DNA of 64,000 nucleotides from Burkholderiaceae bacterium (GCA_004298905.1 SCTK01000019.1:62001-126000), one strand, 5' to 3'. Counted from the first letter of the stretch, positions 8,345-16,814 are shown. Numbers and translations are program-made. Notes: a model not told the origin generated them from the sequence alone.

Positions 8345-10153
8345 ATGTCCGCCGCGCAAGCCCGTCATCTGCTCAACACTGTCTTCGGCTATCCCGAGTT
8401 TCGCGGTCAGCAGGAAAACATCATCACGCATGTGGCCAGCGGTGGCGATGCGCTGGTGCTGATGCCCACGGGCGGCGGCAAATCGCTGTGCTATCAAATT
8501 CCTGCGCTATTACGTGACGGTGTCGGCGTGGTGATCTCGCCGCTGATTGCCTTGATGCAGGATCAAGTCGATGCGCTGGCCGAGGTCGGCGTGCGCGCTG
8601 CCTTTCTCAACTCCACGCAAACGTTTGAAGAAACCGTGCAGACCGAGCGCCGCGTGCGCAATGGCGAACTTGATCTCGTCTATGTCGCACCGGAGCGGCT
8701 GCTGACCTCACGTTGCCTGGAGCTGATCGAGCAATCGCAGATCGCCTTGTTCGCCATCGACGAAGCGCATTGCGTGTCGCAATGGGGTCACGACTTCCGC
8801 CCGGAATACATCAAGCTGTCGATCCTGCACGAACGCTTTCCACAGATTCCGCGCATCGCGCTCACCGCCACCGCCGATCCGCAAACGCGCGCCGAGATCG
8901 TGCAGCGTTTGCAACTGGAAGACGCGCTGCAATTCGTCGCCTCGTTCGACCGCCCCAACATTCGTTACCAGATCGTCGAAAAGAATAATGGCCGCAAGCA
9001 ATTGCTCGATTTCATTCAGGGCGAACATGCGGGCGACGCGGGCATCGTCTATTGCCTGTCGCGCAAGAAAGTGGAAGAGACCGCCGAGTTTCTCAACGAC
9101 AATGGCGTCACTGCCCTGCCCTATCACGCCGGCATGGATAACGGTACACGCAGCGCGCATCAATCACGCTTCCTGCGCGAAGACGGCATCGTCATGGTCG
9201 CCACCAGCGCCTTCGGCATGGGCATCGACAAACCCGACGTGCGCTTTGTCGCGCATCTCGATTTGCCGAAGAGTATCGAAGGCTACTATCAGGAAACCGG
9301 CCGCGCGGGCCGCGACGGCGCCGCCGCCAATGCGTGGATGGCCTACGGCTTGCAGGATGTGGTGCAGCAGCGCCGCATGATCGACGAATCCGAAGCCAGC
9401 GAACTGTTCAAGAAAACGCAAGGCGCAAAACTCGACGCCATGCTCGGCCTGTGCGAAACGCTCGACTGCCGCCGCGTGCGCCTGCTCGATTATTTCGCGC
9501 AGCACTCCGCCCCTTGCGGCAATTGCGATACCTGTCTGACGCCGCCCGTGTCATTCGACGGCAGCGTGGCGATGCAAAAACTGCTCTCCACGATTTACCG
9601 CACCGAACAACGCTTCGGCGCCATGCACGTGTTCGATGTCCTGCGTGGCATCGAATCCGACAAGGTCAAACAATGGCGCCACGATCAGCTCACCACCTTC
9701 GCCATCGGCGCCGACCGCAGCGAACCGGAATGGCGCGCCATCCTGCGCCAGGCGATCGCCCTCGGCCTGGTGATGGTCGATCACGACGCCTACAGCGCAC
9801 TCAAGCTCACCGATGACGCCAAACCCGTCTTGCGCGGCGAACGAAAAATTCAACTGCGCGAATACCAGAAACCGCTCAAGCAAAAATGCCCGCCCAAAAC
9901 AAAAAGTTTTGTCGAAAGCGATTTGTCCTCCGCAGCGCAGCAGGTATTCGACAAACTGCGCGACTGGCGCATGGCCACCGCCCGCACCCACAACGTCCCC
10001 GCCTACGTCATCTTCCACGACACCACCCTGCGCGAAATCGCACAAGCTATGCCCACCTCGCTGGACGCACTACGCGGCATCACTGGGGTCGGGGAGAAAA
10101 AATTGCAGACCTATGGCGCGGAGATTGTGGCGTTGATTGAAGGCTTGGCTTGA
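8345..10153 (+). CDS. recQ: ATP-dependent DNA helicase RecQ
   Basis: A 3'-5' superfamily 2 helicase acting in recombination and stalled-fork repair. Walker A is [16 protein letters not shown] (about 41-56), the DEAH box is [17 protein letters not shown] (about 140), and motif VI is [11 protein letters not shown] (about 320). Four zinc-ligand cysteines lie in CETLDCRR and APCGNCDTC (about 365-395), followed by the winged-helix RQC region and a C-terminal HRDC domain (about 525-602, ending [16 protein letters not shown]). The ATG at 8345 gives 602 residues, the usual RecQ length; a TTG at 8297 would add 16. Confidence 0.97.
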   Translation: MSAAQARHLLNTVFGYPEFRGQQENIITHVASGGDALVLMPTGGGKSLCYQIPALLRDGVGVVISPLIALMQDQVDALAEVGVRAAFLNSTQTFEETVQTERRVRNGELDLVYVAPERLLTSRCLELIEQSQIALFAIDEAHCVSQWGHDFRPEYIKLSILHERFPQIPRIALTATADPQTRAEIVQRLQLEDALQFVASFDRPNIRYQIVEKNNGRKQLLDFIQGEHAGDAGIVYCLSRKKVEETAEFLNDNGVTALPYHAGMDNGTRSAHQSRFLREDGIVMVATSAFGMGIDKPDVRFVAHLDLPKSIEGYYQETGRAGRDGAAANAWMAYGLQDVVQQRRMIDESEASELFKKTQGAKLDAMLGLCETLDCRRVRLLDYFAQHSAPCGNCDTCLTPPVSFDGSVAMQKLLSTIYRTEQRFGAMHVFDVLRGIESDKVKQWRHDQLTTFAIGADRSEPEWRAILRQAIALGLVMVDHDAYSALKLTDDAKPVLRGERKIQLREYQKPLKQKCPPKTKSFVESDLSSAAQQVFDKLRDWRMATARTHNVPAYVIFHDTTLREIAQAMPTSLDALRGITGVGEKKLQTYGAEIVALIEGLA

Positions 10154-10312
10154 AGTCATGAAGACGCCGCGAAAGGACGCCGGAAAAATACTTGCTCAAC
10201 AACAATGGCGCCGTTATGCTTGCGCACAAGCGTGCAGCCAGAACATGTCGCACTTACCTCTTCATCGTGTCGCGGTAAAAATCCGCTACCCAATGAATTC
10301 AATCGCATGCAG

Positions 10313-10384
10313 CCTTACTGCCGGAGTTATACGACATCGCTACCGGATTATTGTACAAACGATGTCGTATACATCAGGTTAGGC
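10313..10384 (+). repeat. Inverted repeat ending in GTTAGGC, attC-like
   Basis: A perfect 12-bp inverted repeat TATACGACATCG/CGATGTCGTATA (10328-10339, 10360-10371) with a 20-nt spacer sits 35 nt before the next gene. It is bordered on the left by GCCTTAC and on the right by GTTAGGC. GTTAGGC fits the integron core GTTRRRY, and the left box differs from RYYYAAC at one position. No integron integrase was seen, so it could equally be a regulatory palindrome. The rest of the gap 10154-10406 shows nothing else. Confidence 0.3.
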
Positions 10385-10406
10385 CCACGAGAAGTAGGTT
10401 TCCACT

Positions 10407-10925
10407 ATGGATATCGTCAATTTCATCCGAAGCTACCCTGCATGGGCGCAGGTACTGTTTGTCGTCTGCCTTGTTGTTCAACTCTTCTTGGCTCTACTGG
10501 CGCCCCGCGAAGCGCAGCCCAGTACTGGGCAAGCGACCAAGGGGATGTCGTCTGTCAATGCGCCACAACAATCCGCATCTGGTCATGGAAACATCCAGAT
10601 TGCACAGGCTGCGAACGTACACATTGGCGCGTTACCGCAGGCAAATCAGATTCACGCGGAGAAGTTGGCCAGTTTCATCGTTGAAGGCCAAAGGCTGCGC
10701 GAGAGACTGAGTGAAGTTCCCCCGCCGGTCGGGGAACATAACGCGTGGGTTGAACGCGTAAACGACTACCTTCGGACGAACGTTGGGGCCGCATACGAGG
10801 TGAGATTTGGCGACTTCAGTGGCATGACGTTCTACGGCGATGCGTCAGAACGATCAAATATGTCACGGTCCATCGAAGGGCGATCACGAAGACTGCATGA
10901 ATTCATTGCCGAATTGTCGCGGTGA
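10407..10925 (+). CDS. Small membrane-anchored protein of unknown function
   Basis: I do not recognise this 172-residue protein. It has one N-terminal membrane helix (about residues 14-32, VLFVVCLVVQLFLALL). A Gly/Gln/Ala-rich linker follows (SGHGNIQIAQAANVHIGALP, about 58-77), then a charged, probably helical domain to the end. The GNIQI-type linker resembles short motifs seen in some small bacterial membrane and effector-associated proteins, but that is only an impression. AAGTAGG lies eight bases before the ATG. It stands alone behind recQ, preceded by an attC-like palindrome and followed by a large palindromic repeat, a setting that suggests acquired DNA. Confidence 0.6.
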   Translation: MDIVNFIRSYPAWAQVLFVVCLVVQLFLALLAPREAQPSTGQATKGMSSVNAPQQSASGHGNIQIAQAANVHIGALPQANQIHAEKLASFIVEGQRLRERLSEVPPPVGEHNAWVERVNDYLRTNVGAAYEVRFGDFSGMTFYGDASERSNMSRSIEGRSRRLHEFIAELSR

Positions 10926-10982
10926 ACGCACGTAGGACGGCCCCCGCCAGACGTCACTAGCGCAACGCGTGTAAGTCAGAAC

Positions 10983-11099
10983 TCGTAGGGCGGAAAAGCG
11001 CAGCACCTTCCGCCGTATGTTGGTCACATTGGCATGGATTTTCCTGCTGCCGCATGCGGCGGAAGGTGCTGCGCTTTTCCGCCCTACGAATGCGGTTCC
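10983..11099. repeat. Large palindrome with 33-bp perfect arms
   Basis: The arms 10983-11015 and 11057-11099 pair perfectly over 33 bp, starting TCGTAGGGCGG and ending with the reverse complement. A 41-nt spacer allows a few more pairs. Sequences of the type CGTAGGGCGGA-x-AAGCG are common dispersed palindromes in proteobacterial genomes, so this is probably a non-coding mobile repeat. It may also end transcription of the preceding gene. Confidence 0.75.
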
Positions 11100-11113
11100 A
11101 TCACAAAATAATC

Positions 11114-11169
11114 CTGGCATCACGGCGCAACGTGGTTATACTAGAAATTATTTTAATCTAGTATAACCA
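11114..11169 (+). promoter_or_regulatory. Promoter with 13-bp palindromic operator over the start codon
   Basis: CTGGCA (11114-11119) and TATACT (11137-11142) are spaced by 17 nt, a plausible sigma70 promoter. The -10 box lies inside the left arm of a perfect inverted repeat TGGTTATACTAGA/TCTAGTATAACCA (11133-11145, 11157-11169, spacer 11 nt). The last base of the right arm is the A of the gene's ATG. A bound dimer would block both transcription and translation start, suggesting tight repression. Confidence 0.6.
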
Positions 11170-12218
11170 TGACCCCCTACACCGACCTCTCGCTGACCGC
11201 GCAAACAGCCTATGCGCAATTGTTCGATGCGGCGCTGTCGTCCGAGCCAATGCGTTCGATTGCCGATCTGCCGGGTTCGTTTGCGGCCAAGACCGTCAAG
11301 GGGCACAAGTACTGGTATTTTCAATACACCGAACCCTCGGGCCAGTTGCGGCAGATTTTTGTGGGGCCGGACAATGATGCCGTGGCGGCGTTGATCCAGC
11401 GCAAGTCTTCCGGGTCTTCCCGGCAGGCGCTGTCTGCGCTGGCGCAATCGGCTGGCGCACTGGGTTGCGCCGTGATTCTTCCGCGCCATTTCCACGTGAT
11501 TCGTCGCCTGTCCGAATACGGCTTTTTCCACGCTGGTGGCGTGCTGGTGGGCACGCATGCGTTTCTGGGCTTTGGCAACATGCTCGGTGTCGCTTGGGGC
11601 GATGTCTCGCGCACGCAGGATATCGACTTCGCCCATGCCGGAAAAAATCTGTCGCTGGCACTGCCCGCCAATATCGAAGTGCATATCCCTGCCGCGATCG
11701 AATCGCTGGGAATGGGTTTCCTGCCGGTCGCCAGTCTGTCTTCAAAGGCCGGGGCGACTTATCTCAATCCGCGTGAACCGGACTTTCGTCTCGATTTTCT
11801 GACCACGCTGCATCGGGGCGGCGAAAAGCCCTATACGCATCCGCAATTGCAGGTCACGCTGCAACCGCTCAAGTTCATGGAGTTCTCGCTGGAAAACGTG
11901 CAGCAGGCGGCGTTGTTCTGTGCCGAAGGCGCGGTGATCGTGAATGTGCCCCACCCGGCGCGGTATGCGCTGCACAAGCTGCTGGTCTATGGCGAAAGAA
12001 CCGGGACGTTTGCTGCCAAGGGGAACAAGGACATCATGCAGGCCGGTTGCCTGCTCACGCTGATGAAAGAGCGCCGCCCGTGGGAAGTGGAAGCGGCCTG
12101 GAAGGATTTGATCAGTCGCGGCCCGGGTTGGGTAACACGCGCCAAGCGCGGCTTGCGTGGCGTGGACAAGGCATTTCCTGCGCTGAAGCTAGCAGGCTGG
12201 TTGAAATTGCCGGTGTAG
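11169..12218 (+). CDS. Nucleotidyltransferase-fold protein (GSU2403-like)
   Basis: A 349-residue protein that appears to belong to the GSU2403 / NTP_transf_8 group of nucleotidyltransferase-fold proteins. The candidate catalytic region is GGVLVGTHAFLGFGNMLGV (about 122-140) followed by SRTQDIDFAH (about 147-156), reading as the fold's G-x(n)-D-x-D pattern. Later conserved-looking parts are PREPDFRLDFLT (about 198) and HPARYALHKLLVYGERTG (about 261), the latter typical of the family's C-terminal helical part. No substrate is known to me. It has no obvious ribosome binding site, and its ATG overlaps a palindrome. Confidence 0.65.
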   Translation: MTPYTDLSLTAQTAYAQLFDAALSSEPMRSIADLPGSFAAKTVKGHKYWYFQYTEPSGQLRQIFVGPDNDAVAALIQRKSSGSSRQALSALAQSAGALGCAVILPRHFHVIRRLSEYGFFHAGGVLVGTHAFLGFGNMLGVAWGDVSRTQDIDFAHAGKNLSLALPANIEVHIPAAIESLGMGFLPVASLSSKAGATYLNPREPDFRLDFLTTLHRGGEKPYTHPQLQVTLQPLKFMEFSLENVQQAALFCAEGAVIVNVPHPARYALHKLLVYGERTGTFAAKGNKDIMQAGCLLTLMKERRPWEVEAAWKDLISRGPGWVTRAKRGLRGVDKAFPALKLAGWLKLPV

Positions 12219-12240
12219 TAAAAATCGCAGGCAGAAAAAA

Positions 12241-12290
12241 ACCGGAGCCGGTTTGTTTTTTCATACAGACAAAAACAAATCGACTCCGGT
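12241..12290. terminator. Bidirectional terminator between convergent genes
   Basis: A 20-bp stem (12241-12260 with 12271-12290, one mismatch and one G-T pair) contains ACCGGAG at its base and T-rich/A-rich arms near a 10-nt loop. It lies between the convergent nucleotidyltransferase-fold gene and dihydroxyacetone kinase gene and can serve both. Confidence 0.8.
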
Positions 12291-12319
12291 TCATCACGCG
12301 CCGCTGATGCGGCGGTGAA

Positions 12320-13966
12320 TCAGCTTGCTTTAACTGCAGCAGCGAAGGCAAAGGAAATTGCCGTGGCGCCCGGGTCTTGAATGCCGATCAGGTTGGTCGA
12401 GCCCACATAGGACGAACGGCCTGCGCCTGCCTTGGTCATCGATGCGGTGGCGATGGCGCCTTTTTCAGCGGCATCCGCAGCGGCGTTGAGGCTGCCGCTC
12501 TTGAGTTCGGCAATCGCGGGAATCATGGCGTCGAGCATGGTACGGTCACCGGCCTTGGCGCCACCGTAGTGTTGAACTGCGCCGATGCCGGCTTCAAATG
12601 CTGCGTGCCAGCTGTTCGATTTCGCCATTTCGGTACCGGCGGCGGTGAAGAAGATGGACATCAACACACCGCTCGAACCACCCATGGTTTTGCCGAGCAA
12701 TTCGCCAACGGCGAGGCAGAGTTGGCTGGGGTTGTTCAGCGGCAGAGCCTTGGCGCTGAATTTCTCGACCACGCTGCGGGCGGCGTTGGCGAAGGTGGTG
12801 CCGGTATCGCCGTCACCCACTTTGGCGTCCAGTGCGTTCAGTTCGGATTCCTTGGCGATCAGTTCTTCGCACACGGCTTTCACCAGTGCAGCGGCGCGGT
12901 CGTTGTGCGAGGCTTCGAATTGGGCCAGGTGCGCAAACTTGGGCATCGGCAGAATCGTGGGAGTCTCGAGTTTGGTGCCACGAATCCAGGCAATCGGCTC
13001 GACCGGCGACAGCAGCGCTTCGCGGCGTTGATCGTTCAACTCGACCAGCGACAGCGAGAAGCCGTTCATGTCGAGCGAGGTCATCAGCGGCCCCGGGCCG
13101 AACACGATCTCGACGCGTTTGCCGAAACGGTTGACGACTTCGTTGGCCACCACGCTCATTTCGATCGGAGGCACAGCGCCCAGATCGTTGATGAGCAGCG
13201 CAAATTTGTGTTCGCCGGGGAGTTTCTTGTCCAGCACTTCAACCATCATGTCGACGACGTGCTGCACCGATTTCGGTTCGATGGTGGCAACGCCCGGCTC
13301 GCCGTGAATGCCCAGACCCAGTTCGGCCTGACGGTGCGCTTTTTCACCGGAACGGCGCTGCGGCTCTTGTCCGGGAATCGTGCAACTGGACAACGAAATG
13401 CCCAGCGAGTAAGTGGCTTTGGCAGCTTCCAAAGCAGCTTGCTTGACGACGTCCAGCGAAGCGCCTTTTTCGGCCAGGTGGCCGGCGACCTTGTGGACGA
13501 ACAGGGTACCGGCGATACCGCGCGGTTTCGGCGCATCGGGAATGGCGATGTCGTCAGCGACGATGACCATCTCGACCTTGCGGCCCATCTGCTTGGCTTT
13601 TTCCGCGGCGAGACCGAAGTTCAAACGGTCGCCGGTGTAGTTCTTGACGATCAGCAAACAACCGGCATCGCCGGTAACGGCGAGAATACCGGCCAGCACT
13701 GCATCCACGCTGGGGGATGCGAAAATTTCGCCCGACACAGCAGCGGTCAGCATGCCAGCGCCGACAAAGCCGGCGTGCGCGGGTTCGTGACCGGCACCAC
13801 CGCCAGACACGATAGCAACTTTGCTCTTGTCCCAATCCTTGCGGACGATGACCTTGATGTGCGGATAGCCATCAAGGCGCGCAAGTTTATTGCCACCCGA
13901 ACTGAGCAACAGCCCGTCAATGGCTTCGGTAACAATGGTTTCTCGAGTATTCAGGAAGCGTTTCAT
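12320..13966 (-). CDS. Dihydroxyacetone (glycerone) kinase, DhaK-DhaL fusion
   Basis: ATP-dependent enzyme that phosphorylates dihydroxyacetone to DHAP. The DhaK domain (about 1-330) contains SGGGAGHEPAHAGFVGAGML (52-71) and VKNYTGDRLNFGLAAE. The substrate-binding histidine sits in LGLGIHGEPGVA (about 215). The DhaL domain (about 365-545) has the Mg-ATP motif DAKVGDGDTGTTFANAA and LGKTMGGSSGVLMSIF. Both domains in one chain indicate the ATP-using type rather than the PTS-coupled type. AGGTAGAG precedes the ATG. A promoter is visible at 14106-14077. The divergent neighbour is a methylglyoxal synthase that consumes DHAP. Confidence 0.95.
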   Translation of the reverse strand: MKRFLNTRETIVTEAIDGLLLSSGGNKLARLDGYPHIKVIVRKDWDKSKVAIVSGGGAGHEPAHAGFVGAGMLTAAVSGEIFASPSVDAVLAGILAVTGDAGCLLIVKNYTGDRLNFGLAAEKAKQMGRKVEMVIVADDIAIPDAPKPRGIAGTLFVHKVAGHLAEKGASLDVVKQAALEAAKATYSLGISLSSCTIPGQEPQRRSGEKAHRQAELGLGIHGEPGVATIEPKSVQHVVDMMVEVLDKKLPGEHKFALLINDLGAVPPIEMSVVANEVVNRFGKRVEIVFGPGPLMTSLDMNGFSLSLVELNDQRREALLSPVEPIAWIRGTKLETPTILPMPKFAHLAQFEASHNDRAAALVKAVCEELIAKESELNALDAKVGDGDTGTTFANAARSVVEKFSAKALPLNNPSQLCLAVGELLGKTMGGSSGVLMSIFFTAAGTEMAKSNSWHAAFEAGIGAVQHYGGAKAGDRTMLDAMIPAIAELKSGSLNAAADAAEKGAIATASMTKAGAGRSSYVGSTNLIGIQDPGATAISFAFAAAVKAS

Positions 13967-14076
13967 GGTCTCTACCTACTGGGTTTGAGTGGATGCAAAA
14001 ATTCTGAGATGACTGCGGGGCGCGGCATTTTTGAATCCATGCCTTTGCGCAGGATGTCTCCAGAGCGTGGTTTAGC

Positions 14077-14106
14077 AGTTTAGTTTAGTATTTGAAAAAG
14101 CGTCAA
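14077..14106 (-). promoter_or_regulatory. Promoter of the dihydroxyacetone kinase gene
   Basis: On the minus strand TTGACG (14106-14101) and TAAACT (14082-14077) are separated by 18 nt, about 110 bp before the kinase ATG. Confidence 0.5.
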
Positions 14107-14201
14107 CCGCCTCAAACCCCGTGCTCCGGGCCGCTGCGATTGAAGTTCTTCTTCAAAAGGCCGCTATTATAGCGAACTGGCACGCCGCGAATTTGGCCCG
14201 G

Positions 14202-14229
14202 TTGACGCACTGCAACATTGCTATTTAAT
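14202..14229 (+). promoter_or_regulatory. Promoter of the methylglyoxal synthase gene
   Basis: TTGACG (14202-14207) and TTTAAT (14224-14229) are separated by 16 nt, giving a short leader before the ATG at 14261. Both divergent promoters in this 294-bp gap use the same TTGACG -35 box. Confidence 0.6.
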
Positions 14230-14260
14230 CTGTCGTTTACTCATCGCCACCCTCCATCCC

Positions 14261-15157
14261 ATGTCTGCAAAACCGCCCCGCTATCGTATTGGTCTGGCCG
14301 CCAACCGTGCTCATCAGGATGCCGACGACTCGGCGCTGGTGCGTCTGCTGCGCGATGGGCGCTCGGCCATCAATCACCTGCAACCGCAATTGGTGATCGT
14401 CGGCCGGACGCTGGATGCCGTCGAGCGCCACGGCCTGCTGTCCGGCTATCCGCATATCGAGCGTTTCCCTTACGGCCGCGAAGGCGGGCTGATGAAACTG
14501 GTGTCGCGCATCGTCGAAGACGACCCCACACGCAATCTGGATGCCGTGATTTACCTGATGGACCCGGTCGATCCCTCGTCCAATTTCCCCGAAGCGCTGG
14601 CGCTCAAGCGCCAATGCGTGATTCACAGCAAGCCCTATCTTTCGACGCTGGCGGGTGCGCGCGAGTGGTTTGAACTGGAAGCGGTGGCCACCGGTGCCGC
14701 CCCCGATCCCAGCCTGGACGATGTGTTCAATCTCGAAAACGAAAGCATCGCCCTGATCGCCCACGACGCGATGAAAGACCGCATGGTCGAACTGGCCGAA
14801 AAACATTTTGCTCTGCTCGACCGCTTCGCCATGCGCTGCGCCACCGGCACCACCGGCGGCCTGCTCAATCAACTGGCGCAAAAAATCAAGGGCAAGGACG
14901 CCGGCCGCAGCTGGGTGCGCCCCTTCCTCAGCGGCCCGCTGGGCGGCGATGCGCAGATCGCCGAACTGATTTTGAATCGCGAATGCCGCCGCGTGCTGTT
15001 CCTCGAAGACCCGCATGTCGCACGTCAGCACGAAGCCGATATCCAACTGCTGGAACGCGCCGCCCGCACCGTCACCGATTACGCTTCGTGCAGCAGCGAT
15101 GTGAAAAATGTCGAGCGCTGGTTGAGTCAGATGGCTCTGCGCAGCAAGCGGGCATAG
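14261..15157 (+). CDS. mgsA: Methylglyoxal synthase, tandem-domain form
   Basis: Converts DHAP to methylglyoxal and phosphate, relieving sugar-phosphate overload. Ordinary MgsA has about 150 residues; this protein has 298 and appears to be two MgsA-fold units in tandem. The C-terminal unit (about 160-298) keeps the active-site features: IALIAHDAMKDRM, ATGTTGG, the catalytic aspartate in SGPLGGDAQIAEL, and histidine plus aspartate in DPHVARQHEADI. The N-terminal unit (about 10-150) has the same order of elements (GLAANRAHQDAD, EGGLMKLVS, YLMDPVDPSSNFPEAL), but the GGD and the histidine are missing, so it is probably inactive or regulatory. It is divergent from dihydroxyacetone kinase. Confidence 0.9.
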   Translation: MSAKPPRYRIGLAANRAHQDADDSALVRLLRDGRSAINHLQPQLVIVGRTLDAVERHGLLSGYPHIERFPYGREGGLMKLVSRIVEDDPTRNLDAVIYLMDPVDPSSNFPEALALKRQCVIHSKPYLSTLAGAREWFELEAVATGAAPDPSLDDVFNLENESIALIAHDAMKDRMVELAEKHFALLDRFAMRCATGTTGGLLNQLAQKIKGKDAGRSWVRPFLSGPLGGDAQIAELILNRECRRVLFLEDPHVARQHEADIQLLERAARTVTDYASCSSDVKNVERWLSQMALRSKRA

Positions 15158-15168
15158 TCAGAACAAAC

Positions 15169-15196
15169 AAACGCCAACGATCACTCGTTGGCGTTT
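15169..15196. terminator. Terminator behind mgsA
   Basis: AAACGCCAACGA and TCGTTGGCGTTT form a perfect 12-bp stem with loop TCAC, 12 nt after the mgsA stop. It lies between convergent genes and can work in both directions. Confidence 0.85.
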
Positions 15197-15230
15197 CTGC
15201 CGAACCTACTCTAGTTACTACCACCTTTGC

Positions 15231-15905
15231 TTAACGCAAAACAGTGGCAGCACGTGTGCCCTGCATTTCAACATCGACCCGACGATCAGGTTGCAGGCAC
15301 GAAATCAGCGCCGCATTTTTCGGGCCTTTGCAATCACCGGCCAGTGTCACCGGTTGGGATTCGCCTTTGCCTTCTGCAGAAATGCTATTCGCCCGAACGT
15401 CTTTACTGATCAGATAGTCTCTCACCGTATTGGCGCGGCGCTGTGAAAGGTCCTGGTTGTAGGCGGCACTGCCAATGCGATCGGCATGACCGGTGGCCAC
15501 AATCGATTCATAGGTTGCACCTTTGACCTGTTGCGCCAGGTCATCAAGCATAACCTTGCCTTCTGGCTTCAACTCTGACTTGTCGAAGGCAAAGAGCGCA
15601 TCTGCCGAGAAGCTCACTTTTTGTGGCGGCTGAATCACTTCAGGCGCAACGGCCACTGGACCCGCCGCGGTTGGCGGCATGAATTCAGGCGTTACGGCCA
15701 CTGGCGCACTTGGATCGCACTGTTCCGACTCACTTGAGGTTGTCCACCTCCCGGTATGCCAGCACAATCCAGTGCCACTGACGACCACCGATCCGCCCTT
15801 CTCCGTCAGATAACCTTGATCGCGCGCCTCTTGAGCGGATGCGAAGGTGGGAATCAGTAGTGTTGTGGCGCAAGCGGCCAACATAAATCGTGTCATTGAT
15901 TTCAT
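15231..15905 (-). CDS. OmpA-family outer-membrane/peptidoglycan-binding protein
   Basis: A 224-residue exported protein. The signal peptide is about residues 1-24 (MTRFMLAACATTLLIPTFASA). A variable region with two CxxxxxC-like cysteines and a Pro-rich linker repeating PVAVxPEFMPP/PVAVAPEVIQPP follows. The C-terminal OmpA domain (about 100-210) has LFAFDKSELKPEG, ATGHADRIGSAAYNQDLSQR and RRANTVRDYLISK, the peptidoglycan-binding signature. No N-terminal beta barrel is present. The start at 15905 is fixed by AGGAG ten bases upstream; the frame runs open to 16037. It lies at the left end of a stress-gene cluster, with a 16-bp dyad about 100 bp upstream. Confidence 0.9.
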   Translation of the reverse strand: MKSMTRFMLAACATTLLIPTFASAQEARDQGYLTEKGGSVVVSGTGLCWHTGRWTTSSESEQCDPSAPVAVTPEFMPPTAAGPVAVAPEVIQPPQKVSFSADALFAFDKSELKPEGKVMLDDLAQQVKGATYESIVATGHADRIGSAAYNQDLSQRRANTVRDYLISKDVRANSISAEGKGESQPVTLAGDCKGPKNAALISCLQPDRRVDVEMQGTRAATVLR

Positions 15906-16001
15906 AACAAGTACTCCTATTAAATATTTAATCCTTTGTTGATTGGCGTAGCCAAATGACCATGCCAATGTTTCAACATAGGCGCGTATGGAGATATTGT
16001 T

Positions 16002-16017
16002 TGTGCGCAGGCGTACA
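16002..16017 (+). promoter_or_regulatory. 16-bp dyad, site 1 (OmpA upstream region)
   Basis: TGTGCGCAGGCGTACA. It matches sites 2 (16528) and 3 (18074), with half-sites TGTRYGC and GCGTACA around a central NG. It lies about 97 bp upstream of the OmpA-like start codon. Confidence 0.55.
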
Positions 16018-16146
16018 TAGCGCGGACAGGAAACCAATTCACGATAGTGTGCGAGGGATGCTGTCTATTTTTTCACCGCCGCTCTTTTCGCTATCACTCT
16101 CTAGCGGCCGGTTTTCTTCGCGGCGTTGAAATCGTCGTCAGGCAGC

Positions 16147-16362
16147 TTACTTCGGACGATCGTCCTTGGTGAGTTCTTCAAAGCTGAGAATTTGTTTCTC
16201 CGCTTCGTCCTTCGTGATGCCGTAGGCCTCCTGTATCTTGCCCGCCAATTCAACGCGCTTGCCGGCAATCACATCAAGCTGATCGTTAGTGAGTTTGCCC
16301 CACTGCGCTTTCACCTTGCCTTGATACTGCTTCCAGTTTCCTGCAACGGTATCCCAGTTCAT
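16147..16362 (-). CDS. CsbD-family stress protein
   Basis: A 71-residue hydrophilic cytoplasmic protein of the CsbD/YjbJ type, often strongly induced in general stress but without a known biochemical role. The family features are the start MNWDTVAGNWKQYQGKVKAQ, then WGKLTNDQLDVIAGKRVELA and the C-terminal GITKDEAEKQI. AAGGAG lies 6 nt before the ATG at 16362, which decides the start; the frame is open to 16413. It is transcribed divergently from the DUF3309 gene. Confidence 0.92.
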   Translation of the reverse strand: MNWDTVAGNWKQYQGKVKAQWGKLTNDQLDVIAGKRVELAGKIQEAYGITKDEAEKQILSFEELTKDDRPK

Positions 16363-16527
16363 CTCAATCTCCTTCTGCTCGAAGTTCGATTGGCAGAATT
16401 GCCAACCGGGCATTCTGTGTTTCCGTCCGGCTGCCGTTACGCGTGCGTCTGGTGCAACGGCAAACTGGATTGATCGTTTGAAAACTCAGGATGCAGGTAC
16501 AGGGTAGGCGCTGGCTGACACGATGTC

Positions 16528-16543
16528 GGTGCGTTGGCGTACA
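16528..16543 (+). promoter_or_regulatory. 16-bp dyad, site 2 (CsbD/DUF3309 divergent region)
   Basis: GGTGCGTTGGCGTACA, sharing the right half-site GCGTACA and most of the left half-site with sites 1 and 3. It lies between the CsbD gene (minus) and the DUF3309 gene (plus), about 110 bp before the latter. Confidence 0.5.
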
Positions 16544-16655
16544 GACGATTCCGTCCACTTGACTAACATGCAGAAAAGGGACACGCCGCAAAGCGCACGA
16601 AAAGTAGCGTGAGCGTCGCGAAAGTTTTTCAAATACTTCTGCAAGGAGAAATGAA

Positions 16656-16814
16656 ATGACATTAGGAACAATTTTGTTGATCGTGCTGGTGTTACTGCTG
16701 ATCGGTGCAATTCCAAGCTGGCCCCACAGCAGATCGTGGGGCTACGGGCCCAGCGGTGGTCTTGGCCTGGTGCTGGTGATCCTGCTGATTCTGTGGATGA
16801 TGGGAAAAATCTAA
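16656..16814 (+). CDS. DUF3309-family small membrane protein
   Basis: A 52-residue protein, MTLGTILLIVLVLLLIGAIP followed by SWPHSRSWGYGPSGG and a second hydrophobic segment ending in WMMGKI. Two membrane helices flank a short Trp/Gly-rich loop, the standard form of DUF3309. Function is unknown. GGAGAA lies upstream. An earlier ATG at 16651 is stopped at once (ATG AAA TGA). It is one of several very small stress-cluster genes. Confidence 0.88.
   Translation: MTLGTILLIVLVLLLIGAIPSWPHSRSWGYGPSGGLGLVLVILLILWMMGKI

Noticed and set aside
12377-14083. A 568-codon open frame on the plus strand opposite dihydroxyacetone kinase
   Set aside because: It mirrors a clearly conserved gene, is rich in Gly/His/Gln in the way of antisense frames, and shows no motif or ribosome binding site.
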